From Pseudomonas crudilactis (lineage in GTDB: Bacteria > Pseudomonadota > Gammaproteobacteria > Pseudomonadales > Pseudomonadaceae), in assembly GCF_013433315.1 (NCBI RefSeq), contig NZ_WXVV01000008.1, forward strand, positions 1-64,000: a stretch of 64,000 nt of DNA, written 5' to 3'. The position numbers were made by a program, and so were the translations under genes. The number at the start of each line of letters is the position of its first letter. Positions within the stretch are counted from its first letter, which is position 1. This document shows, one piece after another, positions 41,101 through 51,067 of the stretch. The notes under the pieces were generated by a model that was given only the letters and a program-made list of their open reading frames with translations, made no database searches and had not been told where the DNA came from.

Positions 41101-43005
41101 GACATCACCACCGCAAAGGAATTGTTTCCTGACCTGGACATCGAAGATATCACTCATGTGATCTATGAATTGCCCGGAACACTGGCAGACGGCAGCGCTC
41201 AACTGGCGCACTGGGAGATGGAAATCACGCAGATGGTCAGCGACCTTGCCGAATGGTCCGACCGTGCTCCGGCAGGCCCTTTGGGGCTGAACATGATCGC
41301 GGCTGACCGAGCCACGCAACGGTTTGAGCGCCGAGCGTTCAGTCGGCAACTGGAACACTTCTGGCGTAGTCGACAAAACAGCAAAACAGAACTCAGGCTC
41401 AATGCGTTCGACGCCAATCTGCGGGTGATCGGCGATCTGCCGACGCTGGCGGCCGACTTCAGCCATGTCACCCAACTAACCTTGCAGGGCAACGAAGCGC
41501 TGTCCGGCACCGAGGGGTTCCTGAGCTGCTTTAGCGGACTTGAGGCACTGGAAATGCGCGGTTTTGCCTTGGGTCAAGTACCCCAAGCCCTGTCTCGCAT
41601 GCCCAAACTGAAAACACTGGTATTGAGCAACTGTGGCGTTGCTCTGGAAGAAGCCGGGCAAGCTGCGTTGTCCTCGCTGTCCCGACTGACCATGCTGGAT
41701 ATGTACAACAACCCACTGGGTGACGCCCCTGACGTTTCTGCATTGAGAGCACTGACGTTCATCGATCTCTCCAGAACCGGGATCGAGCAGATTCCCCCCG
41801 GCCTGCTCGAATTGCCGGTACTGGAAACCGCGATCCTTCATCAAAACCGCATCAGCGTGCTGCCAGAGGCACTTTTTCAGCTGTCCCCGGACGCCAGCAA
41901 TGGTTTTGACTTGAATCAGAACCCACTGTTGCCGGCCATACGCGAGCGGATAAAAACCCACTGGCAAGCACAGGGCATTAATTTTGGCGTTTCCGTCCCG
42001 CAGGAAAACAGCCTGTTGGCCCGCGAGTTGTATCCGCATCTGACCGATTCGCGGCTCGACGAACTGGTTTACAGCCTGCCCGGCACACTGGCCGACGGGC
42101 ACCTTGAACTGATACGCCGGCGCGGCGAGCTGACGTCCCTGATCAGTGATCTCGAAACCTGGACCACACAGACTCCAGTCGATCCCGTCAGCAATGCCCC
42201 GCTGCCCCCCGAAACCTTGCTGCAGGAGCGCGAACGCCGGGAACAATTCAAGACAAGCCTGGAGTATTGCTGGCGCCGAATCGTCACCGCGGGTCAAAGC
42301 GAAATCAGTTTCACCTCGAACCTGCCGATCATCGGTGAGCTGCCGACGCTGTCCGCTGACTTCAGCCACATACTTGCACTGAACCTGACGAGCAGCAGCT
42401 TCACATCGCCTCGTCTCGGTCGATTCCTCGAGCGTTTTGCCAACCTGCACGCACTTGCCATAGAAGGCTACCAACTGGGGGACATTCCCTACGCGGTTGC
42501 AGCCATGGAAAACCTGACGGAACTGAGCCTGATCGACTGCCGTGTCACCCTTACCGAGGACACCGCGAATGCATTGCGCAACATGATCAATCTCAATCGA
42601 CTCAACTTGAGAAACAACACGCTGGGCCGAGTCCCCGACCTCAGTCAGATGACCGCACTGGCCAGACTGGATCTGAACAACACGGGACTGACAGACATAC
42701 CGCCGGGTTTATTCAGTAGCGCGCGCCTTGATAATGCCAACCTGGGCAACAACGGCATCAGCGAATTGCCCATCGAAATCATGGACGCCGACACTACCGA
42801 TTTCGACTTCAACGGCAATCCGCTATCCCCGACCAGTCAGCAAACCCTCAATGTTTACCACAGCAGAAGGGCTGCGCGATTGGCGCTGACGCGAAGAACC
42901 CGACAGGAATTCGACGCGTTCGAAGACGACTCGTTTTCCAGTGGCGCCGAAGCCAGGCCGTACATCGACTCTTCGGGAAGCTCCGCTGACCTCGTCGTCG
43001 ACTAA
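35143..43005 (+). CDS. Giant toxin-like protein with five tandem LRR modules
   Basis: This is a 2620-residue protein. I place the start at ATG 35143 (AAGGAT upstream), not an ATG 22 codons earlier. The N-terminal half resembles the large Pseudomonas dermonecrotic-toxin-like (DUF6543-type) proteins that usually precede LRR and NEL ubiquitin-ligase domains. It has a hydrophobic stretch at about residues 464-500 (AVIQTAAFIIAPFVPYLGEL) and then long helical and beta regions. From about residue 1084 it consists of five modules of about 302 residues. Each has a helical PGTLADG...W segment, ADFSHV, six or so leucine-rich repeats (CGI...LxxNxLG), and RERIKTYY...DFGVLP. After the fifth module it ends in an acidic tail (ADLVVD), with no NEL domain or other catalytic domain that I can recognise. 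It is divergent from aruC and convergent with argR, 3 bp away. Function and export route are unknown. Confidence 0.85.
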   Translation: MYPTAEQHATPRQIVDSRQPDAHYLHLKDSLPEWLGNASPTRRNALKNTLPVMPPKLQTLPVAQHQALKALNAAHWSAQNAVDQRLAHLQDARAFAEPLLKAALKARFNLDLDVRTTFLHLYIPVTTPVFSIRTGARTWKVSLLDAALHNFEEKETVDDAYEADSTYITFPTRNGRPLGEEGVDSTLPAQPSLSDVFDTLPGIKQQMSIPAFTQLCRTLDIGAQYMTYLEDNLGISDGQTAAALRQQVDKSQQAGLKAALQFARMSGDISDSWFRTISALVDGIPHMRINGHSVLCHSLTMMAAPLADIVLFAPPTYEPRSAARVVVYVPNDPEHPIKEYVSSAAFEVELTRQLRSADYQNFFSRFINHEQRGFFFSSLNARLSRVTWHPPQAGSSEAPWRDEPLDKPKLQLNPTPISGELWEHLYQGKLNKILNDAAVIAVATAAVDSKARWALWDSFVGIASAVIQTAAFIIAPFVPYLGELMMAYMAYQFLDEVFEGIVEWAHGQNTEAAEHLFGCLESAVQLGAFAVGGGIAVSEFRNVLPKEIVAFIDRFKPVKMPDGQTRYWAPDLARYEQKTAPDHSSTPNGLGLHQHQGKQVLSLDEAHFAVTESQIPGQYRIDHPTRPDAYKPLLRHNGDGAWHTELEQPLEWDPPTALRRIGHTVEAFTPAQRERILQVSGVDHDALRLMHVDQAPLPPLLADSITRFRIDQDLQLFIEQMASELPEQQRTADPLTQLQLLSEYGRWPAGKRLRLTDQQGLVIWQSTADETLPLTDIHLNNLRDGDVLKTLLQTLNEQDAKALSGETFAGPDLSLEVRTRNLRQQLLQVAKAQRGVLFDARYQAIETPEDPLITCITQHQSTLPLPVTQELLNSATGDELLQISEGQLPQRQQDLIQIATAQVRITRAYEGLELDSMSNPDTDTLVLHSLRNLPGWSGDVRLEIRDKHYAGALLDSTGRVDAPSQKVLVRQTDGRYQPFDDRGQQLHAVADIYSSILYALPDTERQALNLQIDQAPQLKSAIRARPLDRANLRVAIALPPAPETQLETLRLVGRGGHQPTFGLPEAYLPPGGLAEPAPLEPVQVIYRGYTAQEAEDFALSFNQDRVAIRNELARLRGELGQLQDDLRLWEQQVPANNPATGLPLTAIERRAARQSRTNLRIDLERCWRRELRSSAGYILQIRDPIIGDLPVLNADFSHVILLSINGSARTGAVDGFLQRFPRLMYLDIQNLNVPNLPPAISTMSSLRNLTVRNCGIALPADSRSLFSPLSELQVLDLQGNRLGATPDVHAIPSLRYINLDNTNITTLPDGLLNHPRLATGRFDSNRIVDIPEAYFELSAVLSDGFSFANNPLSAVSRERAKIYYQRTSKHFGILPERADLNRAMNLFPVLDTERATELLYRLPGTLVDGRARLARWETELHQMQNDLAQWTNGVPDVHPETGLALTMSERVNERLARQGFSIKLEQFWRERSPAAPSLRNSRLQASIEFIGDMPVLEADFAHVGELLLDGNKNVSALQPFLQRFQNLTQLELSFFDLESGTLSSIDAQQLVILRLKDCGVVNTPQNQAALTAMNQLQTLELRGNPLGTLFDLNLLPSLKYLDVSDTGLRELPPGITDHPRLRSALFSENNISEMPDALFDLPADRSDGIDLADNPQLSLATRERIKTYYRRTGQDFDVLANPADITLARELFPALDTVEASEVIYDLPGTLADGRTQLYTWKTELEGLKRDLRAWALQVPQHDPVTGAAIDAIEMYNNYTARSEFAQRLQNFWQSRSSTSSMREDHFFTNLAFSGNMPRLTADFSHVSTLNLIGTPAIGEIASFIDRFPNLHVLEMRNFALGQIPANLARLSELRELTLSGCGITFTPEAQTLLQSLSELERLNLSHNTLVQIPDLAGLPMLNDIRLINTGLANVPNGLATHSNLRTALLNDNAITDLPESFFMMDIDLADGINLATNPLSTTTRDRIKAHYAAIGYDFGVLPDLADITTAKELFPDLDIEDITHVIYELPGTLADGSAQLAHWEMEITQMVSDLAEWSDRAPAGPLGLNMIAADRATQRFERRAFSRQLEHFWRSRQNSKTELRLNAFDANLRVIGDLPTLAADFSHVTQLTLQGNEALSGTEGFLSCFSGLEALEMRGFALGQVPQALSRMPKLKTLVLSNCGVALEEAGQAALSSLSRLTMLDMYNNPLGDAPDVSALRALTFIDLSRTGIEQIPPGLLELPVLETAILHQNRISVLPEALFQLSPDASNGFDLNQNPLLPAIRERIKTHWQAQGINFGVSVPQENSLLARELYPHLTDSRLDELVYSLPGTLADGHLELIRRRGELTSLISDLETWTTQTPVDPVSNAPLPPETLLQERERREQFKTSLEYCWRRIVTAGQSEISFTSNLPIIGELPTLSADFSHILALNLTSSSFTSPRLGRFLERFANLHALAIEGYQLGDIPYAVAAMENLTELSLIDCRVTLTEDTANALRNMINLNRLNLRNNTLGRVPDLSQMTALARLDLNNTGLTDIPPGLFSSARLDNANLGNNGISELPIEIMDADTTDFDFNGNPLSPTSQQTLNVYHSRRAARLALTRRTRQEFDAFEDDSFSSGAEARPYIDSSGSSADLVVD

Positions 43006-43008
43006 GGG

Positions 43009-43989
43009 TTAGCCGCGCTCAGGCGGCACCGACGACAACTCGAACGGGCTGCTGCTGCGCCGCTGGTTGCGATCTTCCCGCGGCGTGGCACCGAAGAAAT
43101 TGCGATAGGCGCTGGAGAAATGCGGCCCCGAAGAGAAACCACAAGACAGGCCGATCTGGATGATCGACTTGCTGGTCTGCATCAACATCTGCCGGGCCTT
43201 GTTCAGGCGCAGTTCCAGGTAGTACTGGCTCGGCACACGGTTGAGGTATTGCTTGAAGATCCGTTCCAACTGACGACGGGATACGCACACGTGTTGGGCG
43301 ATTTCGTCGGTGGTCAGCGGTTCTTCGATATTGGCTTCCATCAGCAACACCGCCTGGGTGAGCTTCGGATGACTGGAACCGAGACGGTTCTGCAACGGGA
43401 TGCGCTGACGCTCACCACCCTCGCGGATGCGTTCAACGACCAGCTCTTCCGAGACCGCGCCGGCCAGTTCTGCACCGTGATCGCGAGCCAGCACCGCCAG
43501 CAACAGATCGAGCACGGACATGCCGCCACACGCGGTCAGGCGATCGCGATCCCAGTCGAACAGATGGCTGGTGGCGATGACTTTCGGGAAGCGTTCGGCG
43601 AAATCGTCCTGCCAGCGCCAGTGCACGGCGGCGCGATAACCGTCGAGCAAACCGAGTTGCGCCAACGGATAAACACCTGCGGACAGACCACCGATGACCG
43701 TACCTGCGCGTACCAGTTGCTTGAGCGCACTGCTGAGTGCCGGCGCCAGTGTGGTCGGCGGTTCGTCAGCGAGCAGGAACAGTTTCTGGAAGTTTTCGAG
43801 CTTGCCCGCCCACGCTTCACCGGGCAGTTGCCAGGCACCTTCGGTCGGAGGTTCTGCTTGCAGGAACGACAGTTCGTAAACCACGTCCGGGTGCACCCGC
43901 TGAGCAACACGCAAGGCTTCCTCCGCCAGCGCCAGCGTCAACGCTTTAGTGCTGGGCCAAATCAGGAAACCAATTCGATGGGCAGTCAT
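43009..43989 (-). CDS. argR: Arginine-responsive AraC/XylS-type regulator ArgR
   Basis: Pseudomonas ArgR activates the aot and aru genes and controls arginine metabolism. It is unrelated to enteric ArgR. The 326-residue product has an N-terminal GATase-like amino-acid-sensing domain (begins MTAHRIGFLIWPSTKALTLA; TVIGGLSAGVYPLAQLGLLD). The C-terminal double helix-turn-helix is ITTDEIAQHVCVSRRQLERI-like (LTTDEIAQHVCVSRRQLER and SIIQIGLSCGFSSGPHFSSA). The start is ATG 43989. It follows aotP and ends 3 bp from the opposing LRR gene. Confidence 0.95.
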   Translation of the reverse strand: MTAHRIGFLIWPSTKALTLALAEEALRVAQRVHPDVVYELSFLQAEPPTEGAWQLPGEAWAGKLENFQKLFLLADEPPTTLAPALSSALKQLVRAGTVIGGLSAGVYPLAQLGLLDGYRAAVHWRWQDDFAERFPKVIATSHLFDWDRDRLTACGGMSVLDLLLAVLARDHGAELAGAVSEELVVERIREGGERQRIPLQNRLGSSHPKLTQAVLLMEANIEEPLTTDEIAQHVCVSRRQLERIFKQYLNRVPSQYYLELRLNKARQMLMQTSKSIIQIGLSCGFSSGPHFSSAYRNFFGATPREDRNQRRSSSPFELSSVPPERG

Positions 43990-44091
43990 GGGCGGGCAAT
44001 CCGAAGCGAAGAACAGTGATGAAGGCATGGGCCAATGCTAGCCCGTAAATGAACACAAATCTTGAAACCAACCGAGATCCATTGTGGGAGC

Positions 44092-44174
44092 GAGCTTGCT
44101 CGCGAAGGCGGTGTATCAGTCAACATCGTTGCTATCTGAACTACCGCTTTCGCGAGCAAGCTCGCTCCCACAGG
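44092..44174. repeat. REPIN (inverted REP pair)
   Basis: Inward-facing GTGGGAGCGAGCTTGCTCGCGA palindromes lie between argR and aotP, inside the operon. Confidence 0.9.
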
Positions 44175-44234
44175 GGATTTTGGTCAGTCTCTAGGTCGCG
44201 AAGCATGACCTAATCTGGTGCATAACGGCAGCGA

Positions 44235-44999
44235 TTACTTGAGGCTGCCCGAGAGGAATTGTTGCAAACGTTCCGATTGCGGATTAACCAGCACTTCACG
44301 CGGGTTGCCGCTTTCTTCCACCACACCTTTGTGCAGGAACACCAACTGGTTCGACACTTCACGGGCGAAGCCCATTTCGTGGGTTACCACAACCATGGTG
44401 CGACCTTCCTGAGCCAGCGCTTGCATGACTTTCAGCACGTCGCCCACCAGTTCCGGGTCGAGCGCCGAGGTCGGTTCGTCGAACAGCATCACCTCTGGCT
44501 CCATCGCCAGTGCACGAGCGATCGCCACGCGCTGCTGCTCGCCACCGGACATGTGCCCCGGGAAGGCGTCTTTACGATGGGCCACGCCGACCTTGTTCAG
44601 GTAGTACTCGGCTTTTTCGCGCGCTTCGTACTTGGGTACGCCGAGCACGTGAACCGGCGCTTCCATGATGTTTTCAATAGCAGTCATGTGCGACCACAGG
44701 TTGAAATGCTGGAACACCATCGACAGGCGCGAACGCATGCGTTGCAGCTGCTTCGGATCAGCGGCTTTCAGCGCGCCGTCCTTGTTCGCCACCAGTTTCA
44801 GCTCTTCGTTATTGAGCAGAATCTTGCCCGCGTGCGGCTGCTCGAGCAGGTTGATGCAGCGCAGGAAAGTACTTTTGCCGGAGCCACTGGAGCCGATGAT
44901 GCTGATCACATCGCCGGCTGCCGCTTTCAGGGACACGCCCTTGAGCACTTCGTGACTGCCATAGCGTTTATGCAGGTCTTGGACTTCAAGTTTGTACAT
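44235..44999 (-). CDS. aotP: Arginine/ornithine ABC transporter ATP-binding protein AotP
   Basis: This is the ATPase of the basic amino acid importer. The 254-residue product has Walker [10 protein letters not shown] (about 36-44), Q-loop [13 protein letters not shown], the signature [15 protein letters not shown] and Walker [15 protein letters not shown], with the switch His in VVTHEMGF. The start is ATG 44999 ([14 protein letters not shown]). It is downstream of aotO and upstream of argR. Confidence 0.96.
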   Translation of the reverse strand: MYKLEVQDLHKRYGSHEVLKGVSLKAAAGDVISIIGSSGSGKSTFLRCINLLEQPHAGKILLNNEELKLVANKDGALKAADPKQLQRMRSRLSMVFQHFNLWSHMTAIENIMEAPVHVLGVPKYEAREKAEYYLNKVGVAHRKDAFPGHMSGGEQQRVAIARALAMEPEVMLFDEPTSALDPELVGDVLKVMQALAQEGRTMVVVTHEMGFAREVSNQLVFLHKGVVEESGNPREVLVNPQSERLQQFLSGSLK

Positions 45000-45026
45000 G
45001 CGGTCGGTTCTCACAAAAACAGTCAG

Positions 45027-46139
45027 TCAGTCGTTGAGCAAGCGCCCGTGACGCAGCGCTTCGCGCCCCGCCACCTTGGCCAGCCAGAAACCGGGTTGGG
45101 CATAACGCAGCCGTTCAATGGCAAACAGCACCCCGGAGGTACCAGCACACACCGTGCTGACCCGATCGGACAGAGGATCAATCACTTCAAAAATCTCGTC
45201 GCCCGCCTCGACCCACTCGCCGGGCTTGCGCAGAAAACTCACGACGCCCGGATGCGGCGCGAACAGCAACTCGGTGCCTTCGAACGGCATGCCTTCACAG
45301 GCTTCGTGTGCTGGATTCGGCCACTCGCCGGTAATCAAACCTTGCTCAGCGAGGAAGGCGAGAATGCCTTCAGCATACGCCTCGGCTTCGGCGCGACCAG
45401 TGTCGGCCTGACCGCCCAACTCAATGGTGGTCGCCAGACATGCCAACGGAATCTGCGCATCGGGGAACTGCCGCGACAGACGCAGCCACGGCAGCGAGCA
45501 GGCTTCATCGAACGAGCTGCCGCCGGAATCTTCCGCGAGCAGCCCCACCTTCACATTCAGGTGCGCGGCCAGCGAACGCCACTGCGGCCAGTGCTGCGGC
45601 AACGCGTACATGTGCAGCGCGGCTTCGGCATCGCAGTGCAAGTCGAGCACCACATCGGCGGTGCAAGCATGGCTGAGCAACACACGCTGCATGCCTTGCA
45701 ACTGGCTGCTCGCCTCCGGCAACGCGGCCAGATGATCAGCCATCGCCTGACGAATCAGGCGCACATTGGCGTGCGGATCATCACCGAGGCTGTCGGCCAA
45801 AGCGGCTGCAACCGGCGCGCTCAGTTCGACGAAGTCGCGGTTGAAATTCTTGCCGCTACCCGCCTCGAAACGGCCCTGGTGATTGCCTTGCAGCAATTGC
45901 CCGAGACCCAACGGGTTGGCGACCGGCACCAGTTCGATGACACCGTTGAGCAAGCCTTTGGCTTCGAGTTCGCCGAGGCGCTTTTTCAGCTCCCAAGCGG
46001 TGCGCATGCCCGGCAATTCGTCAGCATGGAGGCTGGCCTGAATGTAGGCCTTGCGCTCGCCATGGCCGAAGCGAAAGACCGAAATCTTGCGCTCGCTGCC
46101 CAAGTGGCTCCACGGCAATACGTGGTCGATGCGTTCCAT
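45027..46139 (-). CDS. aotO: AotO, succinylglutamate desuccinylase/aspartoacylase family protein
   Basis: This 370-residue predicted zinc hydrolase is encoded inside the arginine transporter operon. It has the family motif QASLHADELPGMRTAWELKK near residue 32 (His and Glu ligands), a FNRDFVELSAPVAAALADSL segment, and VVLDLHCDAEAALHMYALPQ carrying the third ligand. It keeps the metal ligands yet is not needed for transport in P. aeruginosa, as far as I recall. It starts 1 bp after the aotM stop. Its natural substrate is unclear. Confidence 0.88.
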   Translation of the reverse strand: MERIDHVLPWSHLGSERKISVFRFGHGERKAYIQASLHADELPGMRTAWELKKRLGELEAKGLLNGVIELVPVANPLGLGQLLQGNHQGRFEAGSGKNFNRDFVELSAPVAAALADSLGDDPHANVRLIRQAMADHLAALPEASSQLQGMQRVLLSHACTADVVLDLHCDAEAALHMYALPQHWPQWRSLAAHLNVKVGLLAEDSGGSSFDEACSLPWLRLSRQFPDAQIPLACLATTIELGGQADTGRAEAEAYAEGILAFLAEQGLITGEWPNPAHEACEGMPFEGTELLFAPHPGVVSFLRKPGEWVEAGDEIFEVIDPLSDRVSTVCAGTSGVLFAIERLRYAQPGFWLAKVAGREALRHGRLLND

Positions 46140-46140
46140 A

Positions 46141-46839
46141 TCAATGCTTCCGCGGGGCCAGGTAGCTCAACCAGCGACGCTCGGCCAGTTTGAACAGCTT
46201 GACCAGAATGAACGTCAGGCACAGGTAGAACACGCCAGCGGTGATGTACGCCTCGAACGGCAGATAGAACTGCGCGTTGACGGTACGTGCCGCGCCAGTG
46301 ATGTCGATCAACGTCACGATGGACGCCAGACTGGTGGTCTGCAGCATCATGATCACTTCGTTGCTGTACTGAGGCAGTGCCCGGCGCAGGGCCGATGGCA
46401 GCAGGATGCGTTTGTACAGTTTGAAGCGCGACATGCCCATGGCCTTGGCCGCCTCGATCTCACCGTTCGGCGTAGCCTTGAGGCTGCCGGCGATGATTTC
46501 CGCGGTATAGGCGCTGGTGTTGACCGCGAAGGCCAGGCAGGCACAGAACGTTGCGCTGGACAGCCACGGCCACAGGAAGCTTTCGCGGACCGCTTCGAAC
46601 TGCGCCAGACCGTAGTAGATCAGGAACAGTTGCACCAGCATCGGCGTGCCACGGATCACGTAGGTGTAAAGCCACGCGGCGCCGTTGACGACCGGGTTCT
46701 TCGAGACGCGCATCAGCCCCAGCGGCAGGGCCGCGAGCAGACCGAAAAACAGCGACAGCGCGAGCAGTTTGAGGGTGGTCAGCAGGCCGCCGAGGTACAG
46801 CGGCATGGCCTCCCAAATGACGTTGTAGTCGAAGATCAT
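46141..46839 (-). CDS. aotM: Arginine/ornithine ABC transporter permease AotM
   Basis: This 232-residue polar amino acid permease (HisM/GlnP family) has five membrane segments. The EAA loop for ATPase contact is EIEAAKAMGMSRFKLYKRIL (about residues 150-169). The periplasmic/membrane start GGLLTTLKLLALSLFFGLLA is typical. Its ATG overlaps the aotQ stop by 4 bp. Confidence 0.95.
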   Translation of the reverse strand: MIFDYNVIWEAMPLYLGGLLTTLKLLALSLFFGLLAALPLGLMRVSKNPVVNGAAWLYTYVIRGTPMLVQLFLIYYGLAQFEAVRESFLWPWLSSATFCACLAFAVNTSAYTAEIIAGSLKATPNGEIEAAKAMGMSRFKLYKRILLPSALRRALPQYSNEVIMMLQTTSLASIVTLIDITGAARTVNAQFYLPFEAYITAGVFYLCLTFILVKLFKLAERRWLSYLAPRKH

Positions 46840-47525
46840 AGATCAGCCGCCCTTACGCCTACCGAGTAGCGCTTCTCAAGTTGACGCAGGATCAGCAACG
46901 AAACACTGGTGATCACCAGGTACATCGCCGCCACTGCGAGGAAGAAGGTGAAAGGCTCGCGGGTGGCATCTGCCGCCTGCTTGGCCTTGAACATCATGTC
47001 TTGCAGACCGACCACGGAAATCAGCGCGGTCGCCTTGGTGAGTACCAGCCAGTTGTTGGTGAAGCCCGGAATCGCCAGGCGAATCATCTGCGGCACCATC
47101 ACCCGGAAGAACACCTGAAAACTGCTCATGCCGTACGCCATGCCGGCTTCGGCCTGACCTTTGGGAATGGCCATGAACGCGCCACGGAAGGTTTCCGACA
47201 GGTACGCACCGAAGATGAAACCGAGGGTGCCGATACCGGCGGCCAATGGATTCAGGTCGATGTAGTCGTCATAGCCGAGCATCGGTGCGACGCGGTTGAG
47301 CAAGTCCTGACCGCCGTAGAAGATCAGCAGGATCAGCACCAGATCGGGAATCCCGCGAATCACCGTGGAATACAGATCGCCCAGCCAGGCCAGCCATCGC
47401 ACTGGCGACAGGCGCAACGCGACACCGATCAGCCCGAGAACGATGGCCAGAGCCATGGACGACAAGGCGAGCTGAAGCGTCAGCCATGCGCCATCGAGGA
47501 TGACAGCCCCGTAGCCTTTCAACAT
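46836..47525 (-). CDS. aotQ: Arginine/ornithine ABC transporter permease AotQ
   Basis: This is the partner permease, 229 residues with five membrane segments (begins MLKGYGAVILDGAWLTLQLA). It has IRGIPDLVLILLIFYGGQDL and the EAA loop QAEAGMAYGMSSFQVFFRVM. It is separated from aotJ by about 90 bp containing a strong hairpin. Confidence 0.95.
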   Translation of the reverse strand: MLKGYGAVILDGAWLTLQLALSSMALAIVLGLIGVALRLSPVRWLAWLGDLYSTVIRGIPDLVLILLIFYGGQDLLNRVAPMLGYDDYIDLNPLAAGIGTLGFIFGAYLSETFRGAFMAIPKGQAEAGMAYGMSSFQVFFRVMVPQMIRLAIPGFTNNWLVLTKATALISVVGLQDMMFKAKQAADATREPFTFFLAVAAMYLVITSVSLLILRQLEKRYSVGVRAADL

Positions 47526-47552
47526 GATTCAGGTCCTCGAAAGTTGGGATGA

Positions 47553-47597
47553 AAAAATGGCGCAAACCGCAGAGATCCTGTTGCTTGCGCCATTTCG
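47553..47597 (-). promoter_or_regulatory. Hairpin between aotJ and aotQ
   Basis: The arms AAATGGCGCAA and TTGCGCCATTT (11 bp) enclose a 19-nt loop. Such hairpins after a binding-protein gene usually protect the upstream mRNA or partly terminate, giving more AotJ than permease. That role is inferred. Confidence 0.7.
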
Positions 47598-47616
47598 GAC
47601 TTGTCGCAGAGACGTA

Positions 47617-48390
47617 TTACTTGCCGTAGATATCGAAGGCGAAGTACTTGTCCTGGATTGCCTTGTATTTGCCGTTTTCGCGGATGGCCGCGATGGCAGC
47701 GTTGATCTTGTCTTTCAGGGCATCGCCCTTACGCACTGCGATGCCTACGCCGTCGCCGAAGTATTTGACGTCGGTGAACGCAGGACCTGCGAACGCGAAG
47801 CCTTTGCCGGCGTCGGTGTTGAGGAAACCGTCTTGCAGCAGGGTGGCGTCAGCCACGGTACCGTCGAGGCGACCGGCGGCCACGTCGAGGTAGATTTCGT
47901 TCTGCGAGCCGTACGGCTTGATCTCGGCGCCCAGCGGAGCCAGAACTTCGCGGGCGAAACGCTCGTGGATCGAACCACGTTGTACGCCGATGTTCTTGCC
48001 CTTCAGCTCAGCCAGACCTTCGCTGACCTGAGTGCCGGCCTTCATGACCAGGCGTGCCGGGGTGTTGTAGTACTTGTTGGTGAAGTCGACCGACTTCTTG
48101 CGATCTTCGGTGATCGACATGGACGACAGGATCGCGTCGATCTTGCGCACTTTCAGTGCTGGGATCAGACCGTCGAACTCTTGCTCGACCCACACACACT
48201 TGACCTGCATCTGCTCGCACAGAGCGTTGCCGATGTCGTAGTCGAAACCAACGATGCTGCCATCCGGTGCTTTAGAAGCGAACGGAGGGTAAGCCGCTTC
48301 GATACCGATCTTCAGAGGTTTTTCGTCAGCGAAGGCATTCAGCGACAGCACGGACAGTGCCAGGGCGCCAAGCAGCACAAGTTTCTTCAT
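47617..48390 (-). CDS. aotJ: Arginine/ornithine-binding periplasmic protein AotJ
   Basis: This is the solute-binding protein of the importer, 257 residues. It has a signal peptide ([21 protein letters not shown]) and the family segments [40 protein letters not shown] and a [21 protein letters not shown]-terminus. The start is ATG 48390; the longer frame is outside the signal peptide. It is the first gene of the aotJQMOP-argR operon. Confidence 0.96.
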   Translation of the reverse strand: MKKLVLLGALALSVLSLNAFADEKPLKIGIEAAYPPFASKAPDGSIVGFDYDIGNALCEQMQVKCVWVEQEFDGLIPALKVRKIDAILSSMSITEDRKKSVDFTNKYYNTPARLVMKAGTQVSEGLAELKGKNIGVQRGSIHERFAREVLAPLGAEIKPYGSQNEIYLDVAAGRLDGTVADATLLQDGFLNTDAGKGFAFAGPAFTDVKYFGDGVGIAVRKGDALKDKINAAIAAIRENGKYKAIQDKYFAFDIYGK

Positions 48391-49060
48391 CTTGGGACTC
48401 CATCGGTAAAGGGCAAAAACGGCAGAGTGAGCGACAGCCCAATATGCGAATGGGTGAATCAGGAAATCGGTTGCTGCATCGGTGGGAAATTTCCGATTGA
48501 AACCGTCAGAGATTTCAACCTCGGCCACGATGAGCGAGTGATCGGCATTCTAACGACAGGCCCGAAGCCGATATTTCTTCAATGCGACAACTAATTACAG
48601 ATGCACAGAGAAAGCGACTTTGGCACATTGACAGCCCTGCAATTTCATGCAGGAGCGAAAGACAGTGAACCGATCCATGTTGCAAATTGCGGGCCTATTA
48701 TTCGCAAACCCTTCTAATCCGGCAAGCGCAGCGTGGTGTCTTATTTTTCACCGGGGCTTTTAAGGCTCTAAAACGGGGCGATGCGTTTCCCTTTGCCCCG
48801 TCGCGAGGCGGGCGGTTACACATTCGGTTACGTGAAAGGCAGCGGGTAACAGCGGGAAATGTCTTACGGGGGAGATCGATAATTATTGGTTGGGTGGATC
48901 TGGGTTCCGACGAGGGACTACACCGGCGTCTGACAAATTGCTTTCGCGAGCAAGCTCGCTCCCACAGGGATCTGCATTTTGTCTGAAGGTACTCGGTCAA
49001 ACTGTGGGAGCGAGCTTGCTCGCGAAGAGGCCCGCCCAGTCACCACAAAACCTCCAGACA
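48391..49060. other. Intergenic region upstream of aotJ
   Basis: About 670 bp without a gene. An exact ArgR half-site match (TGTCGC-N8-AA-N5 on the minus strand) is at 48589-48569, about 180-200 bp before aotJ. A REP pair lies at 48940-49028. The rest (48600-48930) shows a GC-rich inverted stretch near 48771-48812 but nothing I can name. Confidence 0.55.
48940..49028. repeat. Outward-facing REP pair
   Basis: TTCGCGAGCAAGCTCGCTCCCA is followed by GTGGGAGCGAGCTTGCTCGCGA. The two palindromes are the same class as the REPINs but in the opposite mutual orientation. Confidence 0.88.
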
Positions 49061-49066
49061 CAAAAA

Positions 49067-49098
49067 AGCCCCGCCCGGCAAAACCGGACAGGGCTCCT
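49067..49098 (-). terminator. Rho-independent terminator after acsA
   Basis: The interrupted hairpin AGCCC...CCGG AAAA CCGG...GGGCT is followed on the minus strand by T6. Confidence 0.75.
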
Positions 49099-49111
49099 AT
49101 GCTTCTAACGC

Positions 49112-51067
<1,956 letters not shown>

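Noticed and set aside
42700..43005. NEL ubiquitin-ligase domain at the C-terminus of the LRR protein
   Set aside because: The chain ends about 35 residues after the last LRR module; there is no room for a NEL domain.
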